Shown here piece by piece: positions 1-8,473 of a stretch of 64,000 nucleotides of DNA (the stretch's first letter is position 1; the number at the start of each line of letters is the position of its first letter). The notes beneath the pieces are model-generated. The model ran no database searches, was not told the DNA's origin, and saw only the letters and a program-made list of their open reading frames with translations. A program made the position numbers and the translations under genes. Origin of the DNA: Clostridia bacterium (GTDB lineage: Bacteria > Bacillota > Clostridia > Oscillospirales > CAG-272); the NCBI GenBank assembly GCA_017403155.1, contig JAFQOP010000005.1, positions 22,140 to 86,139 on the forward strand. The letters run 5' to 3'.

Positions 1-1
1 T

Positions 2-250
2 GCCGAGGTGCGCGTTGACGAGGAATGTATTGAAATCGTGCTCGAGGACCACGGCCCCGGTATAAAGGATATCGACAAGGCGATGCAGGAGGGCTACTCC
101 ACCGCTCCCGACGAGATTCGCTCGCTCGGCTTCGGTGCGGGTATGGGTCTGCCCAATATGAAGCGCCACACCGACTCGCTCGAGATATTCTCCACCGTTG
201 GGGTTGGAACAAAAATTGTTATGAAGGTATATAACAAGGTGGCAAGCTAA
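2..250 (+). CDS. ATP-binding protein of anti-sigma/histidine-kinase type (5' truncated)
   Basis: C-terminal 82 residues of a GHKL-fold ATPase; the 5' end lies outside the window. The G1 and G2 boxes are visible as DHGPGI and GFGAGMGLPNM, followed by the closing strand VGVGTKIVMKVY, a pattern typical of RsbW/SpoIIAB-like HATPase_c domains. Its TAA overlaps the ATG of the next gene by one base, so it is co-translated with the HydS-like protein. In Clostridia such an ATPase often precedes sensory hydrogenase genes; the inferred role is a kinase or anti-sigma-like switch controlling hydrogenase expression. The partner is not visible. Confidence 0.85.
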   Translation, partial: AEVRVDEECIEIVLEDHGPGIKDIDKAMQEGYSTAPDEIRSLGFGAGMGLPNMKRHTDSLEIFSTVGVGTKIVMKVYNKVAS

Positions 251-1515
251 TGCAGGACTACAAACATTCAGTATTGCTTGACGAGGGAAAATGCACGGGC
301 TGCACAACCTGCCTGAAGCACTGCCCCACCGAGGCGATAAGGATAAAGGACGGTCATGCGGTTATAAATGCCGAGAGATGCATTGACTGCGGTGAGTGCA
401 TCAGAAACTGTCCGCACAAGGCGAAGAAGGCGGTCTGCGGCAAGCTCGCGGATATGGAGCGCTTTAAATGGAAGATTGCTCTGCCCGCCCCCACGCTTTA
501 CGGTCAGTTTGACAATCTCGAGGACATCGATTACGTTATCGACGGACTCAAGAAGATTGGCTTTGACGATGTGTATGAGGTGGCAAAGGCCGCCGAGCTC
601 GTTACCGCGTACACCCGACTGTATCTCAAGACCGAGGGCGTCAAGAAGCCCGCCATCAGCTCTGCATGCCCCGTTGTAGTCAGACTAATCAGTCTGCGCT
701 TCCCTTCTCTATGCGACCACATTATACATATGCTCCCTCCGATGGAGGTTGCCGCAAGGCTAGCCAAGGAAAGGGCGAAGAAGGAGCACCCCGAGCTTGC
801 AGATAGCGATATCGGTGTATGCTTCATCTCTCCCTGCCCCTCAAAGGCAAGCTATGCGAAGAACGGCTTTGCCGACTACAAGAGCTACGTTGACGTGGTG
901 GTGCCTATAAGCGACGTGTATTTCTCGCTTATCGGAAAGATGCGAAAGGACGAGGACGTGCCCGACTGCACCGAAACAGGCAGGATAGGCATCGGCTGGG
1001 CAAGAAGCGGAGGAGAGGCGACCGCCATATTCAACTCCGACTATCTCGCTGCTGACGGCATCGAGAACGTTATCCGCGTGCTCGACCAGGTCGAGACGGG
1101 CAACATCCCACCGCTCGAGTTCATCGAGCTAAATGCATGCACAAGCGGCTGCGTCGGCGGTGTTCTGACCATACAGAACCCCTTTATTGCCAAGGCGCGA
1201 CTGCAATCCATAAGACGCTATCTTCCCGTTTCGCAGAACAAGCCCGAGGACGGAGCGACGGACTATATTCCCGACAGCTATCTCTTCGAGAAGCTGCCCG
1301 AATATTCCCCGATATCAAAGCTCGGCGCTACTATCGCGGAATCGATGAGGATGATGGCTGATATACAAAAGCTAAAAAGCGAGCTCCCCGGTATCGACTG
1401 CGGCGCGTGCGGTGCACCCACCTGCAAGGCGTTTGCCGAGGATATCGTAAAACATCTCGCCTGCCCCGAGGAGTGCCCCATAAGGCGCGCGGGTGGCACA
1501 GGCGGAAAGGAATGA
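250..1515 (+). CDS. HydS-like (putative sensory) [FeFe]-hydrogenase-domain protein
   Basis: A 421-aa iron-sulfur protein. Two 4Fe-4S ferredoxin motifs are present (C15/C18/C21/C25 and C44/C47/C50/C54), then an iron-hydrogenase large domain, then a C-terminal four-cysteine Fe-S motif around GIDCGACGAPTC (about residues 376-406). The H-cluster loops are SSACPV (C140), SPCPSKA (C196) and NACTSGC (C297, C301), so four candidate cluster ligands remain. The proton-transfer cysteine of catalytic enzymes (TSCCP) is alanine 139. That substitution is a hallmark of group C sensory hydrogenases (HydS), so a hydrogen- or redox-sensing role is inferred rather than bulk H2 turnover. It sits first in a run of regulatory genes leading to HydB/HydA. 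Confidence 0.88.
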   Translation: MQDYKHSVLLDEGKCTGCTTCLKHCPTEAIRIKDGHAVINAERCIDCGECIRNCPHKAKKAVCGKLADMERFKWKIALPAPTLYGQFDNLEDIDYVIDGLKKIGFDDVYEVAKAAELVTAYTRLYLKTEGVKKPAISSACPVVVRLISLRFPSLCDHIIHMLPPMEVAARLAKERAKKEHPELADSDIGVCFISPCPSKASYAKNGFADYKSYVDVVVPISDVYFSLIGKMRKDEDVPDCTETGRIGIGWARSGGEATAIFNSDYLAADGIENVIRVLDQVETGNIPPLEFIELNACTSGCVGGVLTIQNPFIAKARLQSIRRYLPVSQNKPEDGATDYIPDSYLFEKLPEYSPISKLGATIAESMRMMADIQKLKSELPGIDCGACGAPTCKAFAEDIVKHLACPEECPIRRAGGTGGKE

Positions 1516-1518
1516 CGG

Positions 1519-1848
1519 ATGAAGGTCAAGGAGCTTGCACAGATCAGCGACTTCGGAGCCATCACCCTCCCCGAGGGCGACAGAGATATCGAGGGTGTTT
1601 ACATCGGTGACCTCTTGAGCTGGGTTATGGGACGGGCAAGGGCGGACGACGCCTGGATAACGATAATGTCCAACGTCAACGTTATTGCGGTTGCCTCCCT
1701 CTCCGACGTTTCATGCGTTATTTTTGCCGAGGGTGTTATGCCCGAGGACAGCATTGTCGAAACGGCGACGAAGAAGGGCATCAACCTTATCTCCACCTCC
1801 CTCTCGGCATACGGTACGGCAGTAAGACTGTCCGAAATTCTGAAATGA
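1519..1848 (+). CDS. DRTGG-domain protein of hydrogenase operon
   Basis: A 109-aa protein starting MKVKELAQISDF, three bases after the preceding stop. The small alpha/beta fold with LSWVMGRARADDAWITI and VIFAEGVMPEDSIVETA matches the DRTGG/CBS-associated small domains that recur between HydS-like and PHP genes in clostridial hydrogenase clusters. The family is thought to bind a nucleotide ligand, but its biochemical role is not established. Its TGA overlaps the ATG of the PHP gene, so tight co-expression is expected. Confidence 0.8.
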   Translation: MKVKELAQISDFGAITLPEGDRDIEGVYIGDLLSWVMGRARADDAWITIMSNVNVIAVASLSDVSCVIFAEGVMPEDSIVETATKKGINLISTSLSAYGTAVRLSEILK

Positions 1849-2570
1849 ACCGATACTACTACGATCTGCATATTCACTCTACCCTATCTCCCTGCGCCGA
1901 TGACGACAACACCCCGAACAACATCGCGGGTATGGCAAAGCTGTCGGGGCTGGACATAGTGGCACTGACCGACCACAACTCTACAAAAAACTGCCCTGCC
2001 TTTTTTGAGGCGGCGGAGCGCTACGGTCTCATCCCGATTGCGGGAATGGAGCTGACAACCTCGGAGGATATACATATGGTATGCCTCTTCTCTACGCTCG
2101 AGGACGCAATGCGCTTTGGCGAGGAGGTTTCACGTCGGCTGATCAAGGTTAAAAACCGACCCGAGATCTTCGGCGAGCAGCTGATACTCGACGGCGAGGA
2201 CAACGTCATAGGAAAAGAGGAGATGCTCCTCTCTGTGGCAACGGATATCTCGGTCGAGGCGCTGCCCGAGCTTGTCGGTAGCTTTGGCGGAATATGCTAT
2301 CCCGCACATATTGACCGAGATGCCAACGGTATCATTGCCGTGCTCGGCACCCTTCCGGACTCTCCCGTGTTCAACACCGTGGAGCTGCGTGACCGCGAGA
2401 AAATCGACGAGTACACAGAGCGCTACGGACTCTCAGACAAGAGGATAGTAATCGACTCCGACGCGCACTGTCTTACGGATATGCGTGACGGAGAGTGCTA
2501 CTTCGAGCTTGAGTCACCGAGGGAGGACCCGAGGGCGGTCGTAGCGGAGCTGATTAATATTCTGAGGTGA
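1845..2570 (+). CDS. PHP-domain phosphoesterase of hydrogenase operon
   Basis: A 241-aa protein beginning MNRYYYDLHIHSTLSPC. I chose the ATG that overlaps the upstream TGA because the family consensus begins here; an in-frame start further upstream would only add residues read from the DRTGG gene. Metal-binding PHP motifs are visible: DLHIHS, TDHN, GMELTT, YPAHIDR and DSDAH. The family hydrolyses phosphate esters, with relatives including histidinol phosphatase, TrpH-type nuclease and the PolC PHP domain. Position among sensor and ATPase genes suggests it turns over a small-molecule signal or phosphorylated partner. Substrate unknown. Confidence 0.88.
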   Translation: MNRYYYDLHIHSTLSPCADDDNTPNNIAGMAKLSGLDIVALTDHNSTKNCPAFFEAAERYGLIPIAGMELTTSEDIHMVCLFSTLEDAMRFGEEVSRRLIKVKNRPEIFGEQLILDGEDNVIGKEEMLLSVATDISVEALPELVGSFGGICYPAHIDRDANGIIAVLGTLPDSPVFNTVELRDREKIDEYTERYGLSDKRIVIDSDAHCLTDMRDGECYFELESPREDPRAVVAELINILR

Positions 2571-2575
2571 CGAAT

Positions 2576-3124
2576 ATGAAGGAGCTATCTCTCAACGTGC
2601 TCGATATAACCGAAAACTCGGTTAAGGCGGGCGCGACGCTCACCGAAATCAGCATTACCGAAACGGATACCGAGCTCATTATATCTATTAAGGATAATGG
2701 CTGCGGTATGAGCGAGGAGATTCTGATGTCGGTTACAGATCCGTTTTATACAACGAGGACGACGCGACGCGTCGGTCTCGGCATTCCGCTGTTCAAGCTG
2801 GCGGCGGAGATGACGGGCGGCAGGCTCGAAATCAAATCAAGGACGAAGGACATGGACCCCGAGGGTCACGGCACCGCCGTCACAGCTTATTTCTTCAAGA
2901 ATCACATTGACTTTACGCCGCTCGGCGATATTGTCAGCACTCTCACAACTCTTATCAGAGGGCACGCTGAGGTCGACTTTCTCTTTACTCACGAAAAGGA
3001 CGGACGGTGCGTTACACTCGACACCCGCGAGCTTCGCGCGATGCTCGAGGACGTCCCACTCGACACCTATGAGGTGATAAAGTGGATAGAGGGCTATCTT
3101 GAAGAACAGTACGATAATCTTTAA
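2576..3124 (+). CDS. GHKL ATP-binding protein of hydrogenase operon
   Basis: A 182-aa protein with a histidine-kinase-like ATPase fold: N box ITENSVKAGA, G1 box DNGCGM, and a GLGIPLFK region. I start at the ATG preceded by GAGGTG with 6-nt spacing; a GTG three codons earlier is possible, but MKELSLNVLDITENS fits the family start. No dimerisation/phosphoacceptor or sensor domain is present, so it is not a classical sensor kinase. It lies 5' to the structural hydrogenase genes and is the second ATPase of this type in the operon. A regulatory or assembly role is inferred only. Confidence 0.85.
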   Translation: MKELSLNVLDITENSVKAGATLTEISITETDTELIISIKDNGCGMSEEILMSVTDPFYTTRTTRRVGLGIPLFKLAAEMTGGRLEIKSRTKDMDPEGHGTAVTAYFFKNHIDFTPLGDIVSTLTTLIRGHAEVDFLFTHEKDGRCVTLDTRELRAMLEDVPLDTYEVIKWIEGYLEEQYDNL

Positions 3125-3163
3125 AAAATTAAATATAAGGTTTTCAAGGAAAGGAAGTACACA

Positions 3164-3529
3164 ATGAAATCTTTGGCTGAATTACAGGCAATCAAAGACA
3201 AAATGAAGAGCAAGGTAGTTCTTCGCGAGGGCACGAACGAGATTCGCGTCGTTGTTGGAATGGCTACCTGCGGCATCGCAGCAGGTGCGCGCCCCGTCCT
3301 CAATGCATTCGTTGAGGCTGTTAACGAGGCAGGTCTTGCAGGTGAGGTTACCGTATCCCAGACCGGATGCATCGGTATCTGCCAGTACGAGCCCGTCGTT
3401 GAGGTCTTTGAGGCAGGCAACAAGAAGACGACCTACGTAAAAATGACCCCCGAAAAGGCAAAGACGGTTGTCGAAAAACATCTCAAGGGCGGTAAGGTGG
3501 TAGCTGAGTTTACCATCGAGTCCAAGTAA
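3164..3529 (+). CDS. Thioredoxin-like [2Fe-2S] ferredoxin of NAD-linked hydrogenase
   Basis: A 121-aa protein with a thioredoxin-like ferredoxin fold. It has GMATCGIAAGA near residues 32-42 and QTGCIGICQYEPVV near 66-79, giving only three cysteines (C36, C69, C73) where the classical fold uses four. It is much shorter than NuoE/HydC (about 160 aa) and lacks the N-terminal helical bundle. The start ATG follows an AAGGAAAGGAAG Shine-Dalgarno region. It lies directly before HydB and probably carries electrons in the HydAB complex or substitutes for HydC. No separate NuoE-like gene is present in this operon. Confidence 0.82.
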   Translation: MKSLAELQAIKDKMKSKVVLREGTNEIRVVVGMATCGIAAGARPVLNAFVEAVNEAGLAGEVTVSQTGCIGICQYEPVVEVFEAGNKKTTYVKMTPEKAKTVVEKHLKGGKVVAEFTIESK

Positions 3530-3549
3530 GACGAGGGAGGTATAAAGTA

Positions 3550-5373
3550 ATGATTCGTGCTCATGTTCTCGTATGTGGCGGTACCGGATGTACCTCCTCG
3601 GGAAGTAACGGTATTCAGGAGGCCTTCAAGTCCAATATCGACGCATTCGGTCTTGCCGACGAGGTTAAGCTCGTTCAGACGGGCTGCTTCGGTCTTTGCG
3701 CACTCGGCCCCGTCGTTATCGTTTATCCCGACGGCACCTTCTACAGCCGCGTAACTCCCGACGACGTTAAGGAAATCGTTGAGGAGCATCTTCTCAAGGG
3801 ACGTGTTGTTGACCGTCTCGTTTACAGCGACACAGGCAGCGAGACCGACGACAAGGTAAAGGAAATCGTTTCTCTCGGAGAGACCTCCTTCTACAAGTCT
3901 CAGAACCGTGTTGTTCTCCGTAACTGCGGTGTTATTGACCCCGAGCAGATTGACGAGTATATCGCAATGGACGGCTATGCCGCACTCGGTAAGGTTCTCA
4001 CCGAAATGACTCCCGAGGACGTTATCAAGGTTGTTACCGATTCGGGTCTTCGCGGAAGAGGAGGCGGAGGCTTCCCCACCGGCCGTAAGTGGGCGCTCTG
4101 CGCACCCAACAAGGCACCCCAGAAGTACGTTGTATGTAATGCGGACGAGGGCGACCCCGGAGCATTCATGGACCGTTCTATCCTCGAGGGTGACCCCCAC
4201 TCTCTTATTGAGGCAATGATAATCTGCGGCTACGCAGTTGGCGCAACCAAGGGTTACGTTTACGTTCGTGCTGAGTATCCCATCGCCGTTAACCGTCTGC
4301 AGATCGCTATCGATCAGGCTAAGGAATACGGACTTCTCGGCAAGAACATCTTTGATTCGGGCTTTGACTTTGATCTCGAGATCAGACTCGGCGCGGGCGC
4401 GTTCGTCTGCGGTGAGGAGACCGCTCTTATGACCTCTATCGAGGGTAACCGCGGTGAGCCCAGACCCCGTCCTCCCTACCCTGCTGTCAAGGGTCTTTAC
4501 AACTCTCCCACGGTTGAGAACAACGTTGAGACCTTTGCAAACATTCCCCAGATCATCCTCAAGGGTGCTGACTGGTTTACATCTATGGGTACAGAGAGAT
4601 CCAAGGGTACCAAGGTATTCGCACTCGGCGGTAAGATCGAGCACACCGGTCTTGTTGAGATCCCCATGGGTACCACTCTTCGCCACATCATTTATGACAT
4701 CGGCGGCGGTATTCCCAACGGCAAGAAGTTCAAGGCTGCACAGACGGGCGGTCCCTCCGGAGGTTGTATCCCCGCAAGCCTTATCGACACCGAGGTTGAC
4801 TACGATAACCTCACTGCTATCGGCTGTATGATGGGCTCGGGCGGTCTTATCGTTATGGACGAGGACACCTGTATGGTCGATATGGCTAAATTCTTCCTCG
4901 ACTTCACCGTTGATGAGTCCTGCGGTAAGTGTACTCCCTGCCGCGTAGGTACCAAGAGACTTCTCGAGCTCCTTGACAAGATTACCGAGGGCAAGGGCAC
5001 TCTCGAGGATATCGACAAGCTCGAAGAGCTTTGTAACTACATAAAGGCCAACTCCCTTTGCGGTCTCGGTCAGACTGCTCCCAACCCCGTTCTTGCTACT
5101 CTCAAGTTCTTCAGAGAAGAGTACATTGCTCACGTTGTTGACAAGAAGTGCCCTGCCGGTGTATGTAAGAGCCTTCTTTCATTCGAGGTCGACAAGGACA
5201 AGTGTATCGGCTGCGGCAAGTGCGCTAAGAACTGCCCCGTTGATGCAATCACAAGAACCGACTACGTTGCTCCCGGTCACAAGCTCGCATCCTTTGCTAT
5301 CGATACCTCCAAGTGTATCAAGTGCGGTGCTTGTATCGCAGGCTGTAAGTTCGGTGCTATATCGAAGAAGTAA
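3550..5373 (+). CDS. hydB: HydB, NADH-binding flavin subunit of [FeFe]-hydrogenase (NuoF-like)
   Basis: A 607-aa electron-transfer subunit. An N-terminal thioredoxin-like [2Fe-2S] domain has C9, C14, C46 and C50. Next comes a NuoF core with the FMN/NADH motifs GLRGRGGGGFPTGRKW and GAGAFVCGEETAL, an SLBB region, and the N3-type 4Fe-4S motif SCGKCTPCRVGT. Two C-terminal 4Fe-4S ferredoxin motifs follow (KCIGCGKCAKNCP and KCIKCGACIAGC). This is the domain set of HydB in trimeric, often electron-bifurcating, hydrogenases that couple NADH and ferredoxin oxidation to H2 production. It lies 18 bp upstream of hydA. Codon use is strongly biased, consistent with high expression. Confidence 0.95.
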   Translation: MIRAHVLVCGGTGCTSSGSNGIQEAFKSNIDAFGLADEVKLVQTGCFGLCALGPVVIVYPDGTFYSRVTPDDVKEIVEEHLLKGRVVDRLVYSDTGSETDDKVKEIVSLGETSFYKSQNRVVLRNCGVIDPEQIDEYIAMDGYAALGKVLTEMTPEDVIKVVTDSGLRGRGGGGFPTGRKWALCAPNKAPQKYVVCNADEGDPGAFMDRSILEGDPHSLIEAMIICGYAVGATKGYVYVRAEYPIAVNRLQIAIDQAKEYGLLGKNIFDSGFDFDLEIRLGAGAFVCGEETALMTSIEGNRGEPRPRPPYPAVKGLYNSPTVENNVETFANIPQIILKGADWFTSMGTERSKGTKVFALGGKIEHTGLVEIPMGTTLRHIIYDIGGGIPNGKKFKAAQTGGPSGGCIPASLIDTEVDYDNLTAIGCMMGSGGLIVMDEDTCMVDMAKFFLDFTVDESCGKCTPCRVGTKRLLELLDKITEGKGTLEDIDKLEELCNYIKANSLCGLGQTAPNPVLATLKFFREEYIAHVVDKKCPAGVCKSLLSFEVDKDKCIGCGKCAKNCPVDAITRTDYVAPGHKLASFAIDTSKCIKCGACIAGCKFGAISKK

Positions 5374-5391
5374 TGAAAGGAGTACGCTGAA

Positions 5392-7146
5392 ATGGAAATG
5401 CTTAATGTTAAGGTTAACGGTATCGCTGTTAGCGTACCCAAGGGCGCCACTATTCTCGAGGCTGCCCGCGCAGCAGGCGTGGAAATCCCCACCCTCTGCT
5501 ATATGAAGGAGAAGAACGAGATCGGCGCTTGCCGTATCTGCGTTGTTGAGGCAACCGGTGCCAGAGGTCTTGTTACCGCCTGCGTATTCCCCGTTGCTGA
5601 GGGTATGGAGATCCAGACCAACACTCCCAAGGTAAGACAGGCTCGCAAGACAACACTCGAGCTTATCCTCTCCACCCACGATATGAGCTGCCTTTCCTGC
5701 TCTCGCTCTACCAACTGCGAGCTTCAGAAGCTCTGCCTTGAGTACGGCGTAGACCAGAATGCATTCGGCGGCTTCAAGCCCACCTACGAGCTTGACTACT
5801 CTACCCCCCACCTCGTAAGAGATAACAACAAGTGTATTCTCTGCCGTCGCTGTGTTGCAGTTTGTGACGAGCAGATAGTTTCGGTAATCGGTGCCAACAA
5901 CCGCGGTATCGACACCTGCATCGGTCAGGCATTCAACATGCCTCTCGGTGACACGCCCTGTATCTCCTGCGGTCAGTGTACCGCAGTTTGTCCCACCGGC
6001 GCACTCGTTGAGCGCGACGATACCGACAAGGTTTGGGAGGCTCTTGCAGATCCCAAGAAGCACGTTGTAGTTCAGACCGCTCCCTCTATCAGAGCGACTC
6101 TCGGCGAGTGCTTCGATATGCCTATCGGCACCAACGTTGAGGGCAAGATGGTTGCAGCTCTTCGCCGTCTCGGCTTCGAGAAGGTATTCGACACCAACAC
6201 CGCTGCTGACTTCACCATCGTTGAGGAGGCTACCGAGCTTCTTGAGCGTGTAAAGTGTGGCGGCACTCTTCCTATGATTACCTCCTGCTCCCCCGGATGG
6301 GTTAAGTTCTGCGAGTTCTACTACCCTGAGCTTATCTCTCACCTCTCCTCCTGCAAGTCTCCCCAGCAGATGGGCGGCGCGCTTATCAAGACCTACTGGG
6401 CAGAGAAGATGGGCATCGATCCCCACGATATCTTCGTAGTATCCATCATGCCCTGTACTGCAAAGAAGTTTGAGGTGCAGAGAGAGGATATGAGCGCAGC
6501 AGGCGACAACATTCCCGACGTTGACGTTGCACTCACCACCCGTGAGCTTGCCAGAATGATCGGCCGTGCAGGCATCAAGTTCACCTCCCTTCCCGACGAG
6601 GAGTTTGACAATCCTCTCGGCATCGACACCGGCGCTGCAGTTATCTTCGGTGCTACGGGCGGCGTTATGGAGGCGGCTCTCAGAACTGCCAACGACGTTC
6701 TCACCGGCAAGGACAACACCGAGCTTGAGTTCCACGAGGTCAGAGGCACCGAGGGTCTCAAGGAGGCTACCTACAACATCGCAGGTATGGAAATCAAGGT
6801 TGCTGTTGCTTCGGGCGCGGCAAACGCAAAGAAGGTTATGGAGAAGATCGCTTCGGGCGAGGCAGACTGGACCTTCGTTGAGATCATGGGTTGCCCCGGC
6901 GGCTGTGTAAACGGCGGCGGTCAGCCTATCCAGCCCCAGCACGTACGTGACACCGTTGACCTCAAGGCTGTAAGAGCTAAGGCTCTTTACGACCAGGATG
7001 CGGGCATGGCGATGAGAAAGTCTCATCAGAACCCCGTTATCAAGGAGGTTTACGACAACTACTTCGGTGGCGGATACGGTTGCCACAAGGCACACCACAC
7101 TCTCCACACGAGCTACGTGGCTCGCAAGAGATACGACAAGATCTAA
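5392..7146 (+). CDS. hydA: HydA, catalytic subunit of NAD-linked group A [FeFe]-hydrogenase
   Basis: A 584-aa cytoplasmic hydrogenase. Domains in order: plant-type [2Fe-2S] (C36, C47, C50, C64), a His-Cys cluster (H96, C100, C103, C109), two 4Fe-4S motifs (C148/151/154/158 and C190/193/196/200), the H-cluster domain and a C-terminal small-subunit region. The loops are L1 TSCSPGW (C299, S300), L2 IMPCTAKKFE (C355) and L3 EIMGCPGGCVNGGGQP (C501, C505). Serine at the second position of TSCCP is a variant I recall among trimeric NAD-linked enzymes. Last gene of the operon, followed by a strong terminator. It evolves H2 during fermentation with HydB as electron donor. Confidence 0.96.
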   Translation: MEMLNVKVNGIAVSVPKGATILEAARAAGVEIPTLCYMKEKNEIGACRICVVEATGARGLVTACVFPVAEGMEIQTNTPKVRQARKTTLELILSTHDMSCLSCSRSTNCELQKLCLEYGVDQNAFGGFKPTYELDYSTPHLVRDNNKCILCRRCVAVCDEQIVSVIGANNRGIDTCIGQAFNMPLGDTPCISCGQCTAVCPTGALVERDDTDKVWEALADPKKHVVVQTAPSIRATLGECFDMPIGTNVEGKMVAALRRLGFEKVFDTNTAADFTIVEEATELLERVKCGGTLPMITSCSPGWVKFCEFYYPELISHLSSCKSPQQMGGALIKTYWAEKMGIDPHDIFVVSIMPCTAKKFEVQREDMSAAGDNIPDVDVALTTRELARMIGRAGIKFTSLPDEEFDNPLGIDTGAAVIFGATGGVMEAALRTANDVLTGKDNTELEFHEVRGTEGLKEATYNIAGMEIKVAVASGAANAKKVMEKIASGEADWTFVEIMGCPGGCVNGGGQPIQPQHVRDTVDLKAVRAKALYDQDAGMAMRKSHQNPVIKEVYDNYFGGGYGCHKAHHTLHTSYVARKRYDKI

Positions 7147-7156
7147 ATAAAGATTT

Positions 7157-7193
7157 ATCCCCGTTGCGGAAATTCCGCAACGGGGATTTTTTT
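7157..7193 (+). terminator. Rho-independent terminator of the hydrogenase operon
   Basis: A 15-bp perfect inverted repeat (ATCCCCGTTGCGGAA and its complement) is followed by seven T residues. It lies 10 bp after the hydA stop and also abuts the convergent end of the GH29 gene. Confidence 0.95.
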
Positions 7194-8418
7194 AACAAAG
7201 CGAAATTCGTTTTATCGAAAAGCTTGAGTCAACCGAGTCGACAACCTTAATCTCAACGCCCCAAGGTGCGAGACCGTATATTGGTATTATTGCCTTATGC
7301 CCTATTATACCGCCGCGGTAAAACAGCTTTTTGGGACTGTATGAGCGCGGATACAAATATATCTCAAACTCTCGAATTTTGTCTCCGTCTGATATGTCCT
7401 CCTCGATTATCAGATAGTTAATATTGCTTTGATTATCAAGATCTGAAATGCAATACGCGCCCTCCTTGTTTTTGGGATTAGCGACGGATAAAAACGGCTC
7501 TGCCAATCTTTCCCTTACCAAGTTACCAAATTCAACGAAACGCTTCGCATCGGCAGTCGGAAGGAGCCCTTCCCTATTGGGTGTTATATTCAGAAGCATA
7601 TTAGCGCTTCTTCCTACAGATACGAGGTAAATTCCAAAAAGCTCCTCTGCGGATTTAAGTGTTTGCTCGTCAAAATCGGAATAAAACCAGTTTCTCTTTC
7701 TTATTCTGAGATCGCACTCACAGGGGAGAAATACGTCCTCGGGAAGCGCTTCTTCAATATCAGTATCTATTGAAAGCTTAACCCTTCTTGAGGTAAGAGA
7801 ATCGTTGATTGAGGCAAAGCCCTCCTCGTTTCCAACCCATCGAGTATCGGGGTCCCACATTCCAAATATCAGAATATCGGGTTGTAGAGACCTTATAGTT
7901 TTAATTATTCGAACCTTGTCAAACTCATGCCCCTGAGAGCCGCACCCGTCAAACCACAGATAATCGATTTTTCCGTAACCTGTGAGCAGCTCGGAAATCT
8001 GATTGATGAAATAATCGTTATATTCCTCGGTGGTCCTATCAATGCTGCCGAACTCCGCGGGTGAATAGTACAGACCTGTTTTTATGCCGTATTTACGGCA
8101 GGAATCCACGAACTCCCGAACTACGTCGCCCTCACCGTTTTTCCACGGTGTATTCTTCACCGAATATTCTGTATATTTTGACGGCCAGTTTGCGAATCCG
8201 TCGTGATGCTTGGTAACGAGGATGGCGTATTTTCCTCCGCCATCCTTTACCGTCTTTATCCACTGGTCTGTATCTAGCTTATACGGATTAAACCGTTCTG
8301 CCGGCATAGGCTTCATATCCCATTCAACGTGCCCTTCGTAAAAGGTTCGTATTCCGAAATGGAAGAAAACGCCCAATTCCCAATCCAAAAACTCAAGTTG
8401 TTTCTGTTTTATTATCAT
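7192..8418 (-). CDS. GH29 family alpha-L-fucosidase, cytoplasmic
   Basis: A protein of about 408 aa with the GH29 TIM barrel. N-terminal LGVFFHFGI, then YAILVTKHHDGFANWPS, GLYYSPAEFG, and YLWFDGCGS, where the aspartate is the expected nucleophile. I start at the second ATG because GGAGAT lies at proper spacing before it; an ATG four codons upstream lacks a ribosome-binding site. There is no signal peptide, so it should act on imported fucosyl oligosaccharides. It follows the 41-aa peptide gene and the secreted-type GH95 enzyme on the same strand and probably completes intracellular removal of fucose. Confidence 0.9.
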   Translation of the reverse strand: MIIKQKQLEFLDWELGVFFHFGIRTFYEGHVEWDMKPMPAERFNPYKLDTDQWIKTVKDGGGKYAILVTKHHDGFANWPSKYTEYSVKNTPWKNGEGDVVREFVDSCRKYGIKTGLYYSPAEFGSIDRTTEEYNDYFINQISELLTGYGKIDYLWFDGCGSQGHEFDKVRIIKTIRSLQPDILIFGMWDPDTRWVGNEEGFASINDSLTSRRVKLSIDTDIEEALPEDVFLPCECDLRIRKRNWFYSDFDEQTLKSAEELFGIYLVSVGRSANMLLNITPNREGLLPTADAKRFVEFGNLVRERLAEPFLSVANPKNKEGAYCISDLDNQSNINYLIIEEDISDGDKIREFEIYLYPRSYSPKKLFYRGGIIGHKAIIPIYGLAPWGVEIKVVDSVDSSFSIKRISLC

Positions 8419-8473
8419 ATTTATCTCCATGTGCGTTGCTGTAAAGGTGCTTATCTGTTGGTTTCGACCGTAT

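Noticed and set aside
3433-7107. Two long minus-strand open frames (566 and 642 codons) opposite hydB and hydA
   Set aside because: They are antisense shadows produced by strong codon bias of highly expressed genes; products are low-complexity and show no domain.
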